Part shown: positions 25,999 through 36,768 of the stretch, piece after piece
How positions within the stretch are numbered: the stretch's first letter is position 1
How the letters are laid out: every line of letters begins with the position of its first letter
NCBI RefSeq assembly: GCF_009903685.1
Contig: NZ_JAAABI010000001.1
Coordinates: 868,001-932,000, forward strand
From: Flagellimonas ochracea
Lineage (GTDB): Bacteria; Bacteroidota; Bacteroidia; Flavobacteriales; Flavobacteriaceae
Direction: 5' to 3'
DNA length: 64,000 bases
The notes under the pieces: model-generated
What the model saw: only the letters and a program-made list of their open reading frames with translations
What the model was told of the DNA's origin: nothing
The model's database searches: none
Position numbers and translations under genes: made by a program

Positions 25999-27039
25999 TT
26001 ATTTGATATATTCTATTTTTTCAGGGGCTTCGGCATTTTGAAGATCAAAAAAGCCTTGATTCTCCATCCATTCGTTGCTGTAAATCTTGCTCATGTATCG
26101 CGAGCCATGGTCTGGAAAGATAACTACCACATTGCTATCTTCCTTAAATTCGCCTTCGGTATTCAATTGATATAAGGCTTGCATGGCAGCACCACTGGTA
26201 TACCCCACGAACATCCCTTCGGTATGGGCTATTTTTCGAGCCATGTGCGCACTTTCACCATCGGTGACTTTTATATAGCGGTCTATTGTGTTGAAATCGG
26301 TCGCTGAGGGTATTAAATTCTTGCCTAAACCTTCTATTCGATAGGGGTAAACCTCATTGTGGTCAAATTCTCCAGTTTCATGGTATTTTTTCAGGACCGA
26401 TCCATAAGCATCCACGCCTAAAATCTTTATTTCTGGGTTTTTTTCCTTTAAAAAGCGGGCAATACCAGAAATTGTACCTCCAGTGCCACTACAGGCCACC
26501 AAATGGGTAATATTGCCATTGGTCTGTTCCCAAATTTCGGGACCAGTAGTTTGGTAGTGTGCCTCTATATTTAGTTCGTTGAAATATTGATTGATATAGA
26601 TGGAATCCTTCGTTTCGCTGTGCAAACGCTTGGCCACTTCATAATAAGAGCGCGGATCGTCCGCACTTACATGAGCAGGACAAACATAGACCTTGGCACC
26701 CATGGAACGTAGCATATCAATCTTGTCCGGCGATGATTTTGAGCTTACCGCCAATATGCATTGATACCCTTTGACTATACTCACCATGGCCAAACTAAAA
26801 CCGGTATTACCGGATGTGGTCTCAATGATGGTACTGCCAGGTTTTAAAATACCTTTTCGCTCGGCTTCTTCAATAATATAGGCTGCTATTCTATCTTTTG
26901 AGGAATGACCGGGATTGAAGGCCTCCACCTTGGCATAAAAGTTTCCGGTAAGGGGAGCTGCGATTTTGTTTAGCTTAACTAAGGGGGTATTTCCAATTAA
27001 GTCAAGGATACTGCTGTGCGCATTTATCGGTTTCTTCAT
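25999..27039 (-). CDS. PLP-dependent cysteine-synthase-like enzyme (candidate cysteate synthase)
   Basis: I start at ATG 27039 (346 residues) because conserved sequence begins [13 protein letters not shown]; the longer frame adds 21 unmatched residues. The PLP lysine K48 lies in NPGHSSKDR, the substrate loop TSGNTG at 74-79 and the phosphate-binding GTGGT near 170. The family includes cysteine synthase, cystathionine beta-synthase and cysteate synthases. A C-terminal tail of about 40 residues is longer than in CysK. Its position beside the alpha-oxoamine synthase suggests supply of cysteate for capnine; ordinary cysteine synthesis remains possible. Confidence 0.75.
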   Translation of the reverse strand: MKKPINAHSSILDLIGNTPLVKLNKIAAPLTGNFYAKVEAFNPGHSSKDRIAAYIIEEAERKGILKPGSTIIETTSGNTGFSLAMVSIVKGYQCILAVSSKSSPDKIDMLRSMGAKVYVCPAHVSADDPRSYYEVAKRLHSETKDSIYINQYFNELNIEAHYQTTGPEIWEQTNGNITHLVACSGTGGTISGIARFLKEKNPEIKILGVDAYGSVLKKYHETGEFDHNEVYPYRIEGLGKNLIPSATDFNTIDRYIKVTDGESAHMARKIAHTEGMFVGYTSGAAMQALYQLNTEGEFKEDSNVVVIFPDHGSRYMSKIYSNEWMENQGFFDLQNAEAPEKIEYIK

Positions 27040-27110
27040 AACTGGTATTAGGTAAGGAAGAAACCCTGCCAAGGCAAAATTTCTTCGGCACAAAAATAAC
27101 ATTTTTATTT

Positions 27111-29249
27111 TTAAGGGACTTTTCCTTCCAAATCCAGTATAAAAGTATAGTCTTTTGCCGTCTCCTTGAGCGCCTTGAAACGGCCAGAGGCCCCTCCATG
27201 ACCAGCATCCATATTGGTGTCCAAAAAGAGCAGGTTATCATCCGTTTTGTACTCTCGTAACTTGGCAACCCATTTGGCAGGTTCCCAATACTGCACTTGG
27301 CTATCATGTAGTCCCGTGGAAACATAAAGGTTGGGGTACGCTTGATGGGACACATTATCGTAAGGGGAGTATGATTTAATGTAATCATAATACTCCTTTT
27401 CATGGGGATTGCCCCATTCATCGTATTCACCAGTTGTCAGAGGAATGGTTTCGTCTAGCATGGTGGTGACCACATCTACAAAGGGTACTGAGGCAATTAC
27501 TCCTCTGTACAATTCTGGAGCCATATTCACTACCGCTCCCATAAGCAACCCTCCAGCGGAGCCGCCACTGGCATACAAATGCGCCGCGCTGGTGTAGTTA
27601 TTTTCAATGAGAAATTTGGAACAATCAATAAAATCGGTGAATGTATTTTTCTTGTGGAGCAGTTTCCCGTTCTCGTACCAAGGTCTTCCCAAATATTCCC
27701 CTCCCCTAACATGGGCAATGGCAAAAATAAAACCACGGTCGAGCAAACTCAATCGTACTGAAGAGAAATAAGGATCAACCGTGTGCCCATAGGATCCATA
27801 GGCATATTGCAAGAGAGGACTTTGCCCATTCACCTTGGTGTCTTTGTGATACACCAATGACATGGGAATCTTTACTCCATCACGGCCCGTTGCCCATAGC
27901 CGTTCGGTAATGTAATTTTCCTTGTTAAACTTGCCTCCCAAGACCTCCTGTTCTTTTAGGATTTCTTTGGTCTTGGTCTCCATATTAAAATCAATTATCG
28001 CATAGGGTGCGCCCATTTCATTATAATAGTAACGCAATTCTTTGGTGTCAAAATCCAGGTTTACGGTAGCACCGGCCACATAGGTTTCGCTTTCAAAAGG
28101 CAAATAATAGGCATCCTTTCCATCCCAGCGGGCCACTTTCAATTTATTTAGGCCATTTTCTCTTTCAGAGAGAACGTAGTACTCCCTAAAAATCTCCACA
28201 TCTTCCAACAGCACATCTTCCCGATGCGGCACAAATTCTTCCCAGTAGGAAGACGCTGTTTTGTCCTCTGCGGCTCTCATCAACTTAAAATTGGTAGCCT
28301 TGTCCATATTCGTGAGAATGTAGAAATTTTCATCATAATGCGAAATGGAATACTCAACACCGCGTTCTCTGGGTGAAAAAATCTTGAATTCTTTTTCTGG
28401 ATGGTCGGCATTCAAAATTTGATATTCAGATGTAAGCGTGCTCACAGAGCCTATTACAATGTATTTTCGAGACTTGGTCTTATAAACAAATGTGTTGTAG
28501 GTGGGGTCCTTTTCGTGAAAGACCAATGTATCTCCACTTGAAGGAGTACCGAGTATATGTTTGAATATTTTGTCTGAACGTAACGTTACCGGGTCTTTTT
28601 TGGCATAGAATAGAGTTTTTCCATCGTTGGCCCAAACGGAGCTCCCTGTGGTGTTTTCAATCAAATCGGGATAGATCTCCCCAGTTTTCAAATTTTTGAT
28701 TTGAATATTGTATTGCCTTCTAGACACCGTATCCGTGCCAAATGATGCCAAGGTATTATCAGGACTTACTGAAACCCCGGTCAATTTAAAGTAATCGTGG
28801 TCCTCGGCCATCGCATTGCAATCAAACATCAATTCCTCTTCAGCTTCCAGACTTTCTTTTTTTCTTGAAAAAATGGGATATTCCTTTCCTATCTCATAAC
28901 GTGTAATGTACCAATAGCCATCCAACTTGTAAGGAACTGAAGAATCATCTTCCTTAATACGCGATTTCATTTCTTTGAAGAGTTCGTCTTGAAATTGCTC
29001 CGTATGCGCCGTCATTTTTTTGTAATAGTCATTTTCGGCATTTAGATAATCAATCACTTCTTGATCTTCCCTTTCCTTCATCCAATAATAGTCATCAACG
29101 CGTACATCGCCATGTTTTTCAAGTTTTACAGGTATCTTTTTGGCAACCGGGGGATTCACGCTCATAAGTTTTTCGTTTTCGTTGTTGCAAGAGCCTGCAA
29201 AAATAAGTGATATAAAAAGAAAAAATAGTGTCGGAAATGGTAGTTTCAT
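27111..29249 (-). CDS. S9 family prolyl oligopeptidase / oligopeptidase B-like lipoprotein
   Basis: I start at ATG 29249, which gives a signal peptide with lipobox FAGSC and 712 residues. The N-terminal seven-bladed propeller domain spans about residues 40-420. The alpha/beta-hydrolase domain follows, with the catalytic triad S564 in GGSAGG, D649 in GLHDSQV and H684 in AGHGG. This matches oligopeptidase B, which cuts short peptides after basic residues. It is likely periplasmic and membrane-anchored. It is transcribed away from ybaB; the two share a 51-bp divergent promoter region. Confidence 0.9.
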   Translation of the reverse strand: MKLPFPTLFFLFISLIFAGSCNNENEKLMSVNPPVAKKIPVKLEKHGDVRVDDYYWMKEREDQEVIDYLNAENDYYKKMTAHTEQFQDELFKEMKSRIKEDDSSVPYKLDGYWYITRYEIGKEYPIFSRKKESLEAEEELMFDCNAMAEDHDYFKLTGVSVSPDNTLASFGTDTVSRRQYNIQIKNLKTGEIYPDLIENTTGSSVWANDGKTLFYAKKDPVTLRSDKIFKHILGTPSSGDTLVFHEKDPTYNTFVYKTKSRKYIVIGSVSTLTSEYQILNADHPEKEFKIFSPRERGVEYSISHYDENFYILTNMDKATNFKLMRAAEDKTASSYWEEFVPHREDVLLEDVEIFREYYVLSERENGLNKLKVARWDGKDAYYLPFESETYVAGATVNLDFDTKELRYYYNEMGAPYAIIDFNMETKTKEILKEQEVLGGKFNKENYITERLWATGRDGVKIPMSLVYHKDTKVNGQSPLLQYAYGSYGHTVDPYFSSVRLSLLDRGFIFAIAHVRGGEYLGRPWYENGKLLHKKNTFTDFIDCSKFLIENNYTSAAHLYASGGSAGGLLMGAVVNMAPELYRGVIASVPFVDVVTTMLDETIPLTTGEYDEWGNPHEKEYYDYIKSYSPYDNVSHQAYPNLYVSTGLHDSQVQYWEPAKWVAKLREYKTDDNLLFLDTNMDAGHGGASGRFKALKETAKDYTFILDLEGKVP

Positions 29250-29273
29250 TGATTTTGATTTTGACCAATTTAT

Positions 29274-29281
29274 TACTTTTG
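29274..29281 (+). promoter_or_regulatory. Possible flavobacterial -7 box for ybaB
   Basis: TACTTTTG fits the Bacteroidota -7 consensus TAnnTTTG. A TTG at 29255-29257 could be the -33 box; the 16-nt spacing is slightly short of the usual 17-23. The ybaB start lies 20 nt downstream. Confidence 0.35.
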
Positions 29282-29300
29282 AAGACAAAATCAGCTAGTT

Positions 29301-29627
29301 ATGTTTGGAGATTTTATGGGAATGATGGGCAAACTCAAGGAAACCCAGCAAAAAGTACAGGAAACCAAGGAGCGTTTAAATACCGTGATGGTGGATGAGC
29401 AATCTGCAGATGGTTTGTTGCGAGTTATCCTGACCGCAAATAGGGAAATAAAGTCCATTGCGATAGATGGTTCGTTATTACAAGATAAAGAACAGCTTGA
29501 GGATTACCTTATACTCACGTTGAACAAGGCCATTGACAAGGCCACCAAGGTGAATGAAACCGAACTTGCTGCTGTCGCCAAAGAAGGTATGCCCAATATT
29601 CCGGGGTTGGATTCTTTTATGAAATAA
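29301..29627 (+). CDS. ybaB: YbaB/EbfC family nucleoid-associated protein
   Basis: This 108-residue protein matches the family: [20 protein letters not shown] at the N-terminus, a long first helix, then [20 protein letters not shown] and the C-terminal helix ending [10 protein letters not shown]. YbaB dimers form tweezer-like DNA-binding proteins, often encoded beside dnaX and recR; those genes are not seen here. It is transcribed divergently from the oligopeptidase gene. Confidence 0.9.
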   Translation: MFGDFMGMMGKLKETQQKVQETKERLNTVMVDEQSADGLLRVILTANREIKSIAIDGSLLQDKEQLEDYLILTLNKAIDKATKVNETELAAVAKEGMPNIPGLDSFMK

Positions 29628-29715
29628 AAATTTGGGCAGCGTTTTGTTGAAATCCGCTTCAATGTAGTACTTAAAATAATTTCAGGACCGCGCTCGAAGT
29701 TACAGTACCAATAGC

Positions 29716-30741
29716 CTATCCTATTTCTTTTAGAATACATAGAAAATGCTGATGCATTACGTCGGTATAGTCCAAATGGGTGACGATGCGCAGTTTCCCC
29801 TGCCCCATTCCAATGATGGAAATTTGCTTTTCCTCCAGTTTGGCCAAAAAGTCTGTTGCCGACATTTTGGATTCATCAAGCTCAAAGATGATGATATTGG
29901 TCTCAATGGGTTCCACTTTTTTTATGAATTCCAGATTATTGAGTAGTTCACCTATTTCCTTGGCCTTTTGATGATCTTCTTCAAGTCGGTCCAAATTATG
30001 GTCCAAAGCGTAGGTCGCGGCAGCGGCCAAATACCCAGATTGACGCATTCCACCACCTAATATTTTTCGAATCCGCAGCGCGTCTTCTATCATTTTCGTA
30101 TCACCGACCAATACCGAACCAACAGGACAGCCCAAACCTTTGCTAAAACACACACTAATGGAATCAAAAAGTTTCCCGTAGGCTTTTGCGTCATGCTTTT
30201 TGGCCACAAGGGCATTCCAGAGCCGTGCCCCATCCAAATGATACTTTAAACCATGGTCTTTGCATACTTCCCTTATTTTTTGTAGCTCATCGAAATCCCA
30301 ACAGGCCCCGCCTCCTTTATTGGTCGTATTTTCAATGCACACCAGGGACGTTTTGGGACTGTGGTAAAAATCAGGAGGGTTAATGGCTGCCAATACCTGA
30401 TCGGCGGTCATCATCCCCCGGTGTCCATCCACCAGTTTACAGGAGACCCCACTATTAAAACTTACACCACCCCCTTCATAATTGTAAACATGTGCATATT
30501 TATCACAAATAAGTTGGTCCCCAGGTTGGGTGTGCAATTTTATTGCCGTTTGATTGGTCATGGTACCACTTGGAAAAAAAAGCGCGGCTTCCATACCAAA
30601 ATAGTTGGCCACTTTTTCCTCCAAAGCATTTACACTGGGGTCATTCTTGAAGACATCATCACCCACTTTGGCCTCCATCATGGCATCTAACATGCCAGCT
30701 GTGGGCCGTGTAACCGTGTCACTGATAAGATTGATTTGCAT
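29716..30741 (-). CDS. ltaE: Low-specificity L-threonine aldolase
   Basis: This 341-residue fold-type I PLP enzyme begins INLISDTVTRPTAGMLDAMM and has DDVFKNDPSVNALE, the family signature, then the lysine motif SVCFSKGLGCPVGSVL (PLP lysine). Threonine aldolases cleave L-threonine/allo-threonine to glycine and acetaldehyde in the cytoplasm. The length is normal. No operon partner: the GH16 gene upstream is separated by 53 nt on the same strand, so co-transcription is possible. Confidence 0.9.
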   Translation of the reverse strand: MQINLISDTVTRPTAGMLDAMMEAKVGDDVFKNDPSVNALEEKVANYFGMEAALFFPSGTMTNQTAIKLHTQPGDQLICDKYAHVYNYEGGGVSFNSGVSCKLVDGHRGMMTADQVLAAINPPDFYHSPKTSLVCIENTTNKGGGACWDFDELQKIREVCKDHGLKYHLDGARLWNALVAKKHDAKAYGKLFDSISVCFSKGLGCPVGSVLVGDTKMIEDALRIRKILGGGMRQSGYLAAAATYALDHNLDRLEEDHQKAKEIGELLNNLEFIKKVEPIETNIIIFELDESKMSATDFLAKLEEKQISIIGMGQGKLRIVTHLDYTDVMHQHFLCILKEIG

Positions 30742-30794
30742 TAAAATTCAAGATTTGATTTACGTGTTTATGCCTTTTGAGTCATTTGATTTGC

Positions 30795-31664
30795 CTATTG
30801 ATATACCCTTATGTAGTCGACCACCATTGCACTTTCAGTAAATTCCGGATGAATATCGGGCTCTATGGCAATGTTGAATATAAAGTAATAATCAGAATCG
30901 TAGGGCCAGGTATTTACATTTTTTTTTGCTGGGCTGTATTGGAAATGCTCAACTCCATCAACACTAAAAACCATTTTCTCTTGGGTCCATTCCAGCGAAT
31001 AAATATGAAATGCGTTGGAAACATCTGTTATCTTTTGACCACCAAGATTTTCTACATTGTATCCATAACTTGACCCGTTATGTACGGCGCTTGATACATA
31101 ATCCTGATTCTTTCCCCAATGCTCCAGAATATCTATCTCGCCACATTTGGGCCATTTGACCTTCCCAAAGCCTTGATTATCCCAATAAGCTCCGTCTTCA
31201 TCAATATTGGTGTTCAACATCCAAATAGCGGGCCAAGTACCTACTCCTTCGGGCATTTTGGCCCTGACCACTACTTTTCCATATGTAAAGGCAAATTTAG
31301 AATTAAGCCTTGCGGATGTATAGTACTTTGCTTCCCCTTGATCTTCGAATTTCTCTTTTTTGGCCTTTACATGTAGGTATCCGTCCTTTAAATAAGTATT
31401 GTCTTCTCGATCAGTGTAATGTTGAATTAAACCACCCCACCAACTTCCCCCTGGAGATAGTTGCGTTTGATGAAACCATTTTTCAGAATCGATTTCTCCC
31501 GTTCCATTGAACTCATCTGACCATATCAACGTATTGAATTCAGAATCTTTTTCTCCCCGGAAAATTCTATATAAACCATCACTGAGCATGTTATCAATAT
31601 CCAAAATAGTAAATGGACTAAATAAACCCACGGTAAATGTTAAATAAAGTAATGAGTGTTTCAT
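30795..31664 (-). CDS. Glycoside hydrolase family 16 (beta-glucanase-like)
   Basis: This 289-residue secreted protein has a hydrophobic N-terminal signal segment, then a GH16 jelly-roll. The catalytic motif EIDILEHWG gives nucleophile E176, D178 and acid/base E181. Aromatic binding-site residues W145, W149 and W171 surround it. GH16 enzymes cut beta-1,3/1,4-glucans such as laminarin or related marine polysaccharides. The EIDILE form fits laminarinases, but the substrate is not certain. There is no SusCD pair nearby. Confidence 0.88.
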   Translation of the reverse strand: MKHSLLYLTFTVGLFSPFTILDIDNMLSDGLYRIFRGEKDSEFNTLIWSDEFNGTGEIDSEKWFHQTQLSPGGSWWGGLIQHYTDREDNTYLKDGYLHVKAKKEKFEDQGEAKYYTSARLNSKFAFTYGKVVVRAKMPEGVGTWPAIWMLNTNIDEDGAYWDNQGFGKVKWPKCGEIDILEHWGKNQDYVSSAVHNGSSYGYNVENLGGQKITDVSNAFHIYSLEWTQEKMVFSVDGVEHFQYSPAKKNVNTWPYDSDYYFIFNIAIEPDIHPEFTESAMVVDYIRVYQ

Positions 31665-31710
31665 TAGTTTTTAAAAGGTTTGTAAACTACAAGCTTGAGT
31701 TTGCATTCAT

Positions 31711-34113
31711 TCAGTTCATACAATCCATTCCAATGGGTGACCCATCCGGGATTTTTGGAGCGGAAATGACCTTGAAATCAGATGGCTTTTTAAGAAAATC
31801 GTCTATACGACGAACTGTATCCACAGAAACAGGGCTTTTCCCGTTGGACAACAAGCGCGTTTTTAAATCCTTCAGGGATTTTATTGCAATCGCATTTACT
31901 TGCGGATGTACCTTATCATGAGCTGCTAAGTTCATCAGGTGGTAAAGTACTCGGTAGTTTATGGTTCCCTGTACTTGACTCCAATAACTGTCCTTATGCG
32001 CCACCCCAAAACTTTCCTGTATGGTTTCATCAAGTACTTTTTCCAGCCCCAGTTGACTTTTGTCCATACTCTTTTGCTGAATTAATCGTGAAGCACGTTC
32101 AGGATGCAACAAAAGGCCTAAGGTCATGTCAGCTGCTGTTTCGGCGGCCGAAAGAGCGTCAAAACTCACCCCTGTTCGCCCTTTGAACGATTCTCGGGTG
32201 CTTTGATAGCCAATTGCCCTAGGCGGAAAAAGGCCTAATTTATCCTTGGGTATTGCGATTTTATCAGCATGAAGTGTCATTAAAATGGTTTCGAGCGCTT
32301 TTTCTTGGCTTGAAGCACTGATAGGTTCCACCACACGCTGTCCATCTCCCTTAACAGCATAGTTATAATCCAAACCACCAATGAGTTTTGATGTAGCCTC
32401 CGTCTGATACCTATGAAAGAAGTACAACGGTACAAAAACATCCTCGAGCACTGAATTGGGCTCATGTGAACGGATATTGTCAATTGAAAAGTTATCCATG
32501 GCCACCTTTCTAAGTTCCATCACATTTGCAAGCTCGTCACTGGCATTTCGTCCATTATCCCATAAGTGTCCCAAGGCATGGGCCCCTCCCCGCGGTCTAG
32601 CATCTTGGTCCGATATGTAACGTAATCCATCATCCTGTGCCTTTTTTAAAATACCTATCATGGCTTCTTTTTCATCAGCTCCGTCGGGAAAGTCCATATA
32701 AGAATAGGCCACGGTAATCTTGTCCCATTCCCCAATACCAGTATCATATGCATTGGAAAAGTCTATTTGATCTCCATCAAGTTTAAGCTGCGGGTGGGGA
32801 TAATCCATGACCGATGCGCGGTTGTTGGTGCTGGCGGCAAAATTGTGGGCAAAACCCAGGGTGTGTCCAATTTCATGGGCCGAAAGTTGTCGGATTCGCG
32901 CCAAGGCCATCTCCAGCATGGGCTGGTAGTTGTCGTCACGTTCTGCAAACGGTTGGTTCATCAGGGCTTGGGCAATCATAAAATCTTGACGTATGCGAAG
33001 GCTCCCCAGACTTACATGTCCTTTGATGATTTCCCCGGTTCTTGGGTCGGTGATACTGCTGCCATAGCTCCATCCCCTGGTGGAGCGGTGCACCCATTGG
33101 ATTACATTATACCGCACATCTAAGGGATCCGCACTATCGGGCAAAATTTTCAGCTGAAAGGCATCTTTGAAACCTATGGACTCAAAGGCTTGATTCCACC
33201 ATCTTCCACCTTCCAGCAAGGCTGAACGAACAGGTTCTGGTGTACCATTGTCCAAATAATAGACAATGGGTTCTATGGCTTCACTGATTGTTGCATTTGG
33301 ATCTTTCTTTTCTAAACGGTGACGAGTCACAAATCGTTTCAGAATAGGTTCCTGAACAGGTGTTGCGTAATCATAATACGAAAAAGGGTAAGATCCGCAA
33401 CGGGGATCAAACTCCCGTTTTTCATAATTGTCATCCGGTAATTCAATCAACGAGTGATGCTGCGCCACGGTAACCAAATCTGGATTGGGGGTCACCGAAC
33501 GTATCCAATCTCCTGTAGGATTGCCTTTAAAGGTTAGGGTTACATCAAACTCCACATTCTTGGGAAAAGCCTTGGTGCGTTCAAAGGCCAACGCACTTTT
33601 TGATAGGTCTAAACTATAGGAACCCTGTTTTGTGTTTTTCAAGCGATTGGATACGCCATGGGCATCCCGCATCAAAAAATCTGTAAAATCAATTAAATAG
33701 CTTCCTTTGGAATCTTCCTCAATCTTGAACCCATGAAGCACGGATTTGGCAAAGGCCTGCTCCACCGATTTCCGCTCCAAATTGTTTTGTGTGTTTGCCC
33801 TGTATTTTAAATTGGGTTGCACCAAAAGCAATTTATTTCCTGCCTTTTTAAAGTAAACCACTTGCTCATTACCAAGCTGTCCCCTATCCAGGCCAATATC
33901 GTTACTGCCAATGCCACTGCTTAGCGAATAGACGTAAAGGAACTCTTTTTCCAGGTCATCCACCTGCAAATACACTTTGTCCGAAGTGTCATCATAGTAA
34001 AAATTAAAATAGCCATTGAACTTTTGAAAATCTTTGGTTTTCTCAAAGGTTTGGGCCCCTGTGGTGGCGATGGAAAAAAAGAATAAAGCGACTAGAAAAT
34101 GGTTGTTTTTCAT
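31711..34113 (-). CDS. Secreted zinc metalloprotease (DUF5117/DUF5118 type)
   Basis: This 800-residue protein has a signal peptide ending TTGAQ near residue 21. An N-terminal region (about 30-210) precedes a metzincin-like catalytic domain with H413-E414-x-x-H417 and H423 in SAHEIGHTLGFAHNF. Large Bacteroidota proteins with DUF5117 and DUF5118 have this plan. It is predicted to be exported and to act on proteins; the substrate is unknown. It is separated by 193 bp from the divergent ATP-grasp operon and by 46 nt from the GH16 gene downstream. Confidence 0.85.
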   Translation of the reverse strand: MKNNHFLVALFFFSIATTGAQTFEKTKDFQKFNGYFNFYYDDTSDKVYLQVDDLEKEFLYVYSLSSGIGSNDIGLDRGQLGNEQVVYFKKAGNKLLLVQPNLKYRANTQNNLERKSVEQAFAKSVLHGFKIEEDSKGSYLIDFTDFLMRDAHGVSNRLKNTKQGSYSLDLSKSALAFERTKAFPKNVEFDVTLTFKGNPTGDWIRSVTPNPDLVTVAQHHSLIELPDDNYEKREFDPRCGSYPFSYYDYATPVQEPILKRFVTRHRLEKKDPNATISEAIEPIVYYLDNGTPEPVRSALLEGGRWWNQAFESIGFKDAFQLKILPDSADPLDVRYNVIQWVHRSTRGWSYGSSITDPRTGEIIKGHVSLGSLRIRQDFMIAQALMNQPFAERDDNYQPMLEMALARIRQLSAHEIGHTLGFAHNFAASTNNRASVMDYPHPQLKLDGDQIDFSNAYDTGIGEWDKITVAYSYMDFPDGADEKEAMIGILKKAQDDGLRYISDQDARPRGGAHALGHLWDNGRNASDELANVMELRKVAMDNFSIDNIRSHEPNSVLEDVFVPLYFFHRYQTEATSKLIGGLDYNYAVKGDGQRVVEPISASSQEKALETILMTLHADKIAIPKDKLGLFPPRAIGYQSTRESFKGRTGVSFDALSAAETAADMTLGLLLHPERASRLIQQKSMDKSQLGLEKVLDETIQESFGVAHKDSYWSQVQGTINYRVLYHLMNLAAHDKVHPQVNAIAIKSLKDLKTRLLSNGKSPVSVDTVRRIDDFLKKPSDFKVISAPKIPDGSPIGMDCMN

Positions 34114-34306
34114 GTTCGAAAATTAGTGTCATTAAAAATATGTAATTCATTTTAAAAATTGATCCCGTATGCCATCTATACCCGAAAATTCCATTTTATC
34201 AAATATGACACCCTGTTTTTCAACAATTCTCTTTAAAGGGCATTAAATTTTAAGTACTATTTCTATAATAAACGATTGAAAATCCATACTTTAAAAGAAA
34301 AACCAA

Positions 34307-35776
34307 ATGGGCAAGGTTTCGAATAAATCTATCTTTTCCAATTATCAGAAAAATGAAGGTCTTTTTGATGAGGTTTTCGATGAAAATGGCAATGTAAAGT
34401 CCGTGTATCAAAAGATTTTGGATATATACGGTGCGAGGTCCATTAAAGACTACGTGAAGTTGAACAACAAAGCGAAGTCATCATTTTTTAACCAAGGAAT
34501 CACTTTTCAAGTATATGGGGACAAGGAAAGTCAAGAGAAAATCTTTCCTTTTGATCTTTTCCCACGAATCATAGATCCTGATGAATGGGATTTAATAGAA
34601 AAAGGGGCCATTCAGCGTAACCTGGCCCTCAATGAATTTTTATGGGATGTATACCATGACAAAAAAATAATTAAGGACAACGTGGTGCCTTTAGAGCTTT
34701 TGAGCTCATCACCAAATTATCTACATCAGATGATGGGTCTGGACCCTCCCAGCCGTATCTATAACCATATTTCTGGAACAGACATTATCAAACACTCAGA
34801 TGGCAACTACTACGTATTGGAAGATAATATTCGATGTCCCTCTGGAGTCAGTTACGTGATTTGCAACCGGACTGCCTTAAAACGTGCCCTATTTGGGGTG
34901 TTCAACCATTATAAAACCCATACGGTGACCGACTATGCTGAGAATCTATTGTCACTGTTGGAGAGCGTGAAACCTCATGGCGTGGATGTGCCTGTTTGTG
35001 TAGTCATCACCCCTGGAATGTTCAATTCGGCTTATTATGAACATTCTTATTTGGCCAAGGCCATGGGCATTGAGCTTGTTGAAGGTAGGGACTTATTCGT
35101 AGAGAACGATTTTGTGTACATGAAAACCATCAGCGGTCCTGTTCGGGTAGATGTAGTGTACCGAAGAATCGATGATCTTTTTATCGACCCCATGGAATTC
35201 AATCCAGATTCAGCACTGGGTGTACCTGGCCTTTTCGCGGCTTACAAAAAAGGCAATGTGACCTTGGCGAATGCTCCGGGCACTGGTGTTGCCGATGATA
35301 AAGCCATATACACCTATGTCCCTGATATCATCAAATATTATTTAGATGAAGAGCCTATCCTTAAAAATGTACATACATATCATTGTAGCCGACCCGATGA
35401 TTTGAAATACGTCTTGGACAACATCCATAACTTGGTAATAAAACCTGTGGACGAAGCTGGGGGATATGGCATATCAATTGGGAATCGGTTGACCAAAAAC
35501 GAAATTGATGAGGTCAAGAACACGATAAAAGCAGCCCCTCGCAAATATGTGGCACAGCCCATCATGTCACTTTCCGTACATCCCACCTATATCGACGATA
35601 CAAAATCCTTTGAACAACGCCATGTGGATTTAAGAACTTTTACGGTTTTGGGCAAAGACCAACAATTTGTACTCAAGGGAGGACTCACAAGAGTAGCCTT
35701 AAAAAAGGGGAATCTCATTGTTAATTCATCCCAAGGTGGCGGTTCTAAGGACACTTGGGTACTAAAACAACAATAA
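34307..35776 (+). CDS. Circularly permuted ATP-grasp protein (DUF404/DUF407)
   Basis: This 489-residue protein matches the circularly permuted ATP-grasp family: FDLFPRIIDPDEWDLIEKGA near 85-105, SGTDIIKHSDGNYYVLEDNI near 152-170, and the C-terminal KPVDEAGGYGISIGN and QGGGSKDTWVL. Family members are proposed amide/peptide-bond ligases or kinases with carboxylate substrates. It is the first gene of a three-gene operon (5 nt to the alpha-E gene) known across bacteria, for which a peptide-tagging role has been proposed but not shown. Confidence 0.9.
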   Translation: MGKVSNKSIFSNYQKNEGLFDEVFDENGNVKSVYQKILDIYGARSIKDYVKLNNKAKSSFFNQGITFQVYGDKESQEKIFPFDLFPRIIDPDEWDLIEKGAIQRNLALNEFLWDVYHDKKIIKDNVVPLELLSSSPNYLHQMMGLDPPSRIYNHISGTDIIKHSDGNYYVLEDNIRCPSGVSYVICNRTALKRALFGVFNHYKTHTVTDYAENLLSLLESVKPHGVDVPVCVVITPGMFNSAYYEHSYLAKAMGIELVEGRDLFVENDFVYMKTISGPVRVDVVYRRIDDLFIDPMEFNPDSALGVPGLFAAYKKGNVTLANAPGTGVADDKAIYTYVPDIIKYYLDEEPILKNVHTYHCSRPDDLKYVLDNIHNLVIKPVDEAGGYGISIGNRLTKNEIDEVKNTIKAAPRKYVAQPIMSLSVHPTYIDDTKSFEQRHVDLRTFTVLGKDQQFVLKGGLTRVALKKGNLIVNSSQGGGSKDTWVLKQQ

Positions 35777-35780
35777 ATAT

Positions 35781-36728
35781 ATGCTTTCAAGAGTAGCCAA
35801 TAACCTATTCTGGATGGGTAGGTATATCGAAAGGGCCGAACATGTTGCCCGTTTTATGAACGTGAACTATTTTTCTTCACTGGATGCCCCCAACCAGCTT
35901 TCACAATCGAGACAATTTGTTTTGCAATCCATGTTGTTCATGGTAGGCAACTCTATCAATGATGCTTCTGTGGATCTGGATGAAGAACAAGTGCTTTATG
36001 ATATAGCCTTGAATCCAGAAGAAAGCTATTCCATTATCAATAGTATTAAAAATGCCAGAGAAAATGCAAACAGTTCCCGTGATCTGATATCTACAGAACT
36101 GTATGAAAGCCTAAACAAGTTCTATCACTTTGTGATGAAGTATCCGAAAGAGGCGTTTGTAAAAACCAATCTCTATGACTTTACCATCAATGTATCGGAA
36201 ATGACAGCCGTACTGCGTGGTAAAATTAGGGGAACCTTGTTACATGATAAAGTTTATGCCGTAATCATGATGGGGGTCAATATCGAAAGAGCCATCCAGA
36301 TCAATCGTATCATCAATACCAAATTCAACGATGCTCAAAAAGCACAGGGGGGATATGGCGATACCATGGCCAACAGTTTTGAATGGTCCACCTTATTGAA
36401 ATGTGCGGAATCTTACGACATGATGCGAAGGTTGTACAAAAAAGCCCCGACTAGTACAACGACACTGGAATTTCTGTTGTTGAACAGCCGATGTCCCCGC
36501 TCATTCATGAATTGCATTAATCAAGTATATAACCATGTAAAGGAATTGGAAAACAAGGCCGAACACGAAAAGCACAGCACAGCATTTTTGGTTGGTAAAG
36601 TCCGAGCTGAATTTGAATTCAAAAGAATCGAGGAAATCACAGAAGATGTTCAGGGTTGCCTGAACGGTATTCTTGATAAAATGTTCAAAATCAGTGAGAG
36701 CATGGAAAAGGAATTCTTCGGCTACTAA
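35781..36728 (+). CDS. Alpha-E domain protein (DUF403)
   Basis: This 315-residue all-helical protein starts MLSRVANNLFWMGRYIERAE, the diagnostic alpha-E opening, and keeps the central AVIMMGVNIERAIQINRII region. Alpha-E proteins always accompany permuted ATP-grasp and transglutaminase-like genes; the biochemical role is unknown. The start is 4 nt after the upstream stop, indicating translational coupling. Confidence 0.9.
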   Translation: MLSRVANNLFWMGRYIERAEHVARFMNVNYFSSLDAPNQLSQSRQFVLQSMLFMVGNSINDASVDLDEEQVLYDIALNPEESYSIINSIKNARENANSSRDLISTELYESLNKFYHFVMKYPKEAFVKTNLYDFTINVSEMTAVLRGKIRGTLLHDKVYAVIMMGVNIERAIQINRIINTKFNDAQKAQGGYGDTMANSFEWSTLLKCAESYDMMRRLYKKAPTSTTTLEFLLLNSRCPRSFMNCINQVYNHVKELENKAEHEKHSTAFLVGKVRAEFEFKRIEEITEDVQGCLNGILDKMFKISESMEKEFFGY

Positions 36729-36768
36729 CGCAAATTGACTAATTTGAATCCTTTGAAATAATCAAACA

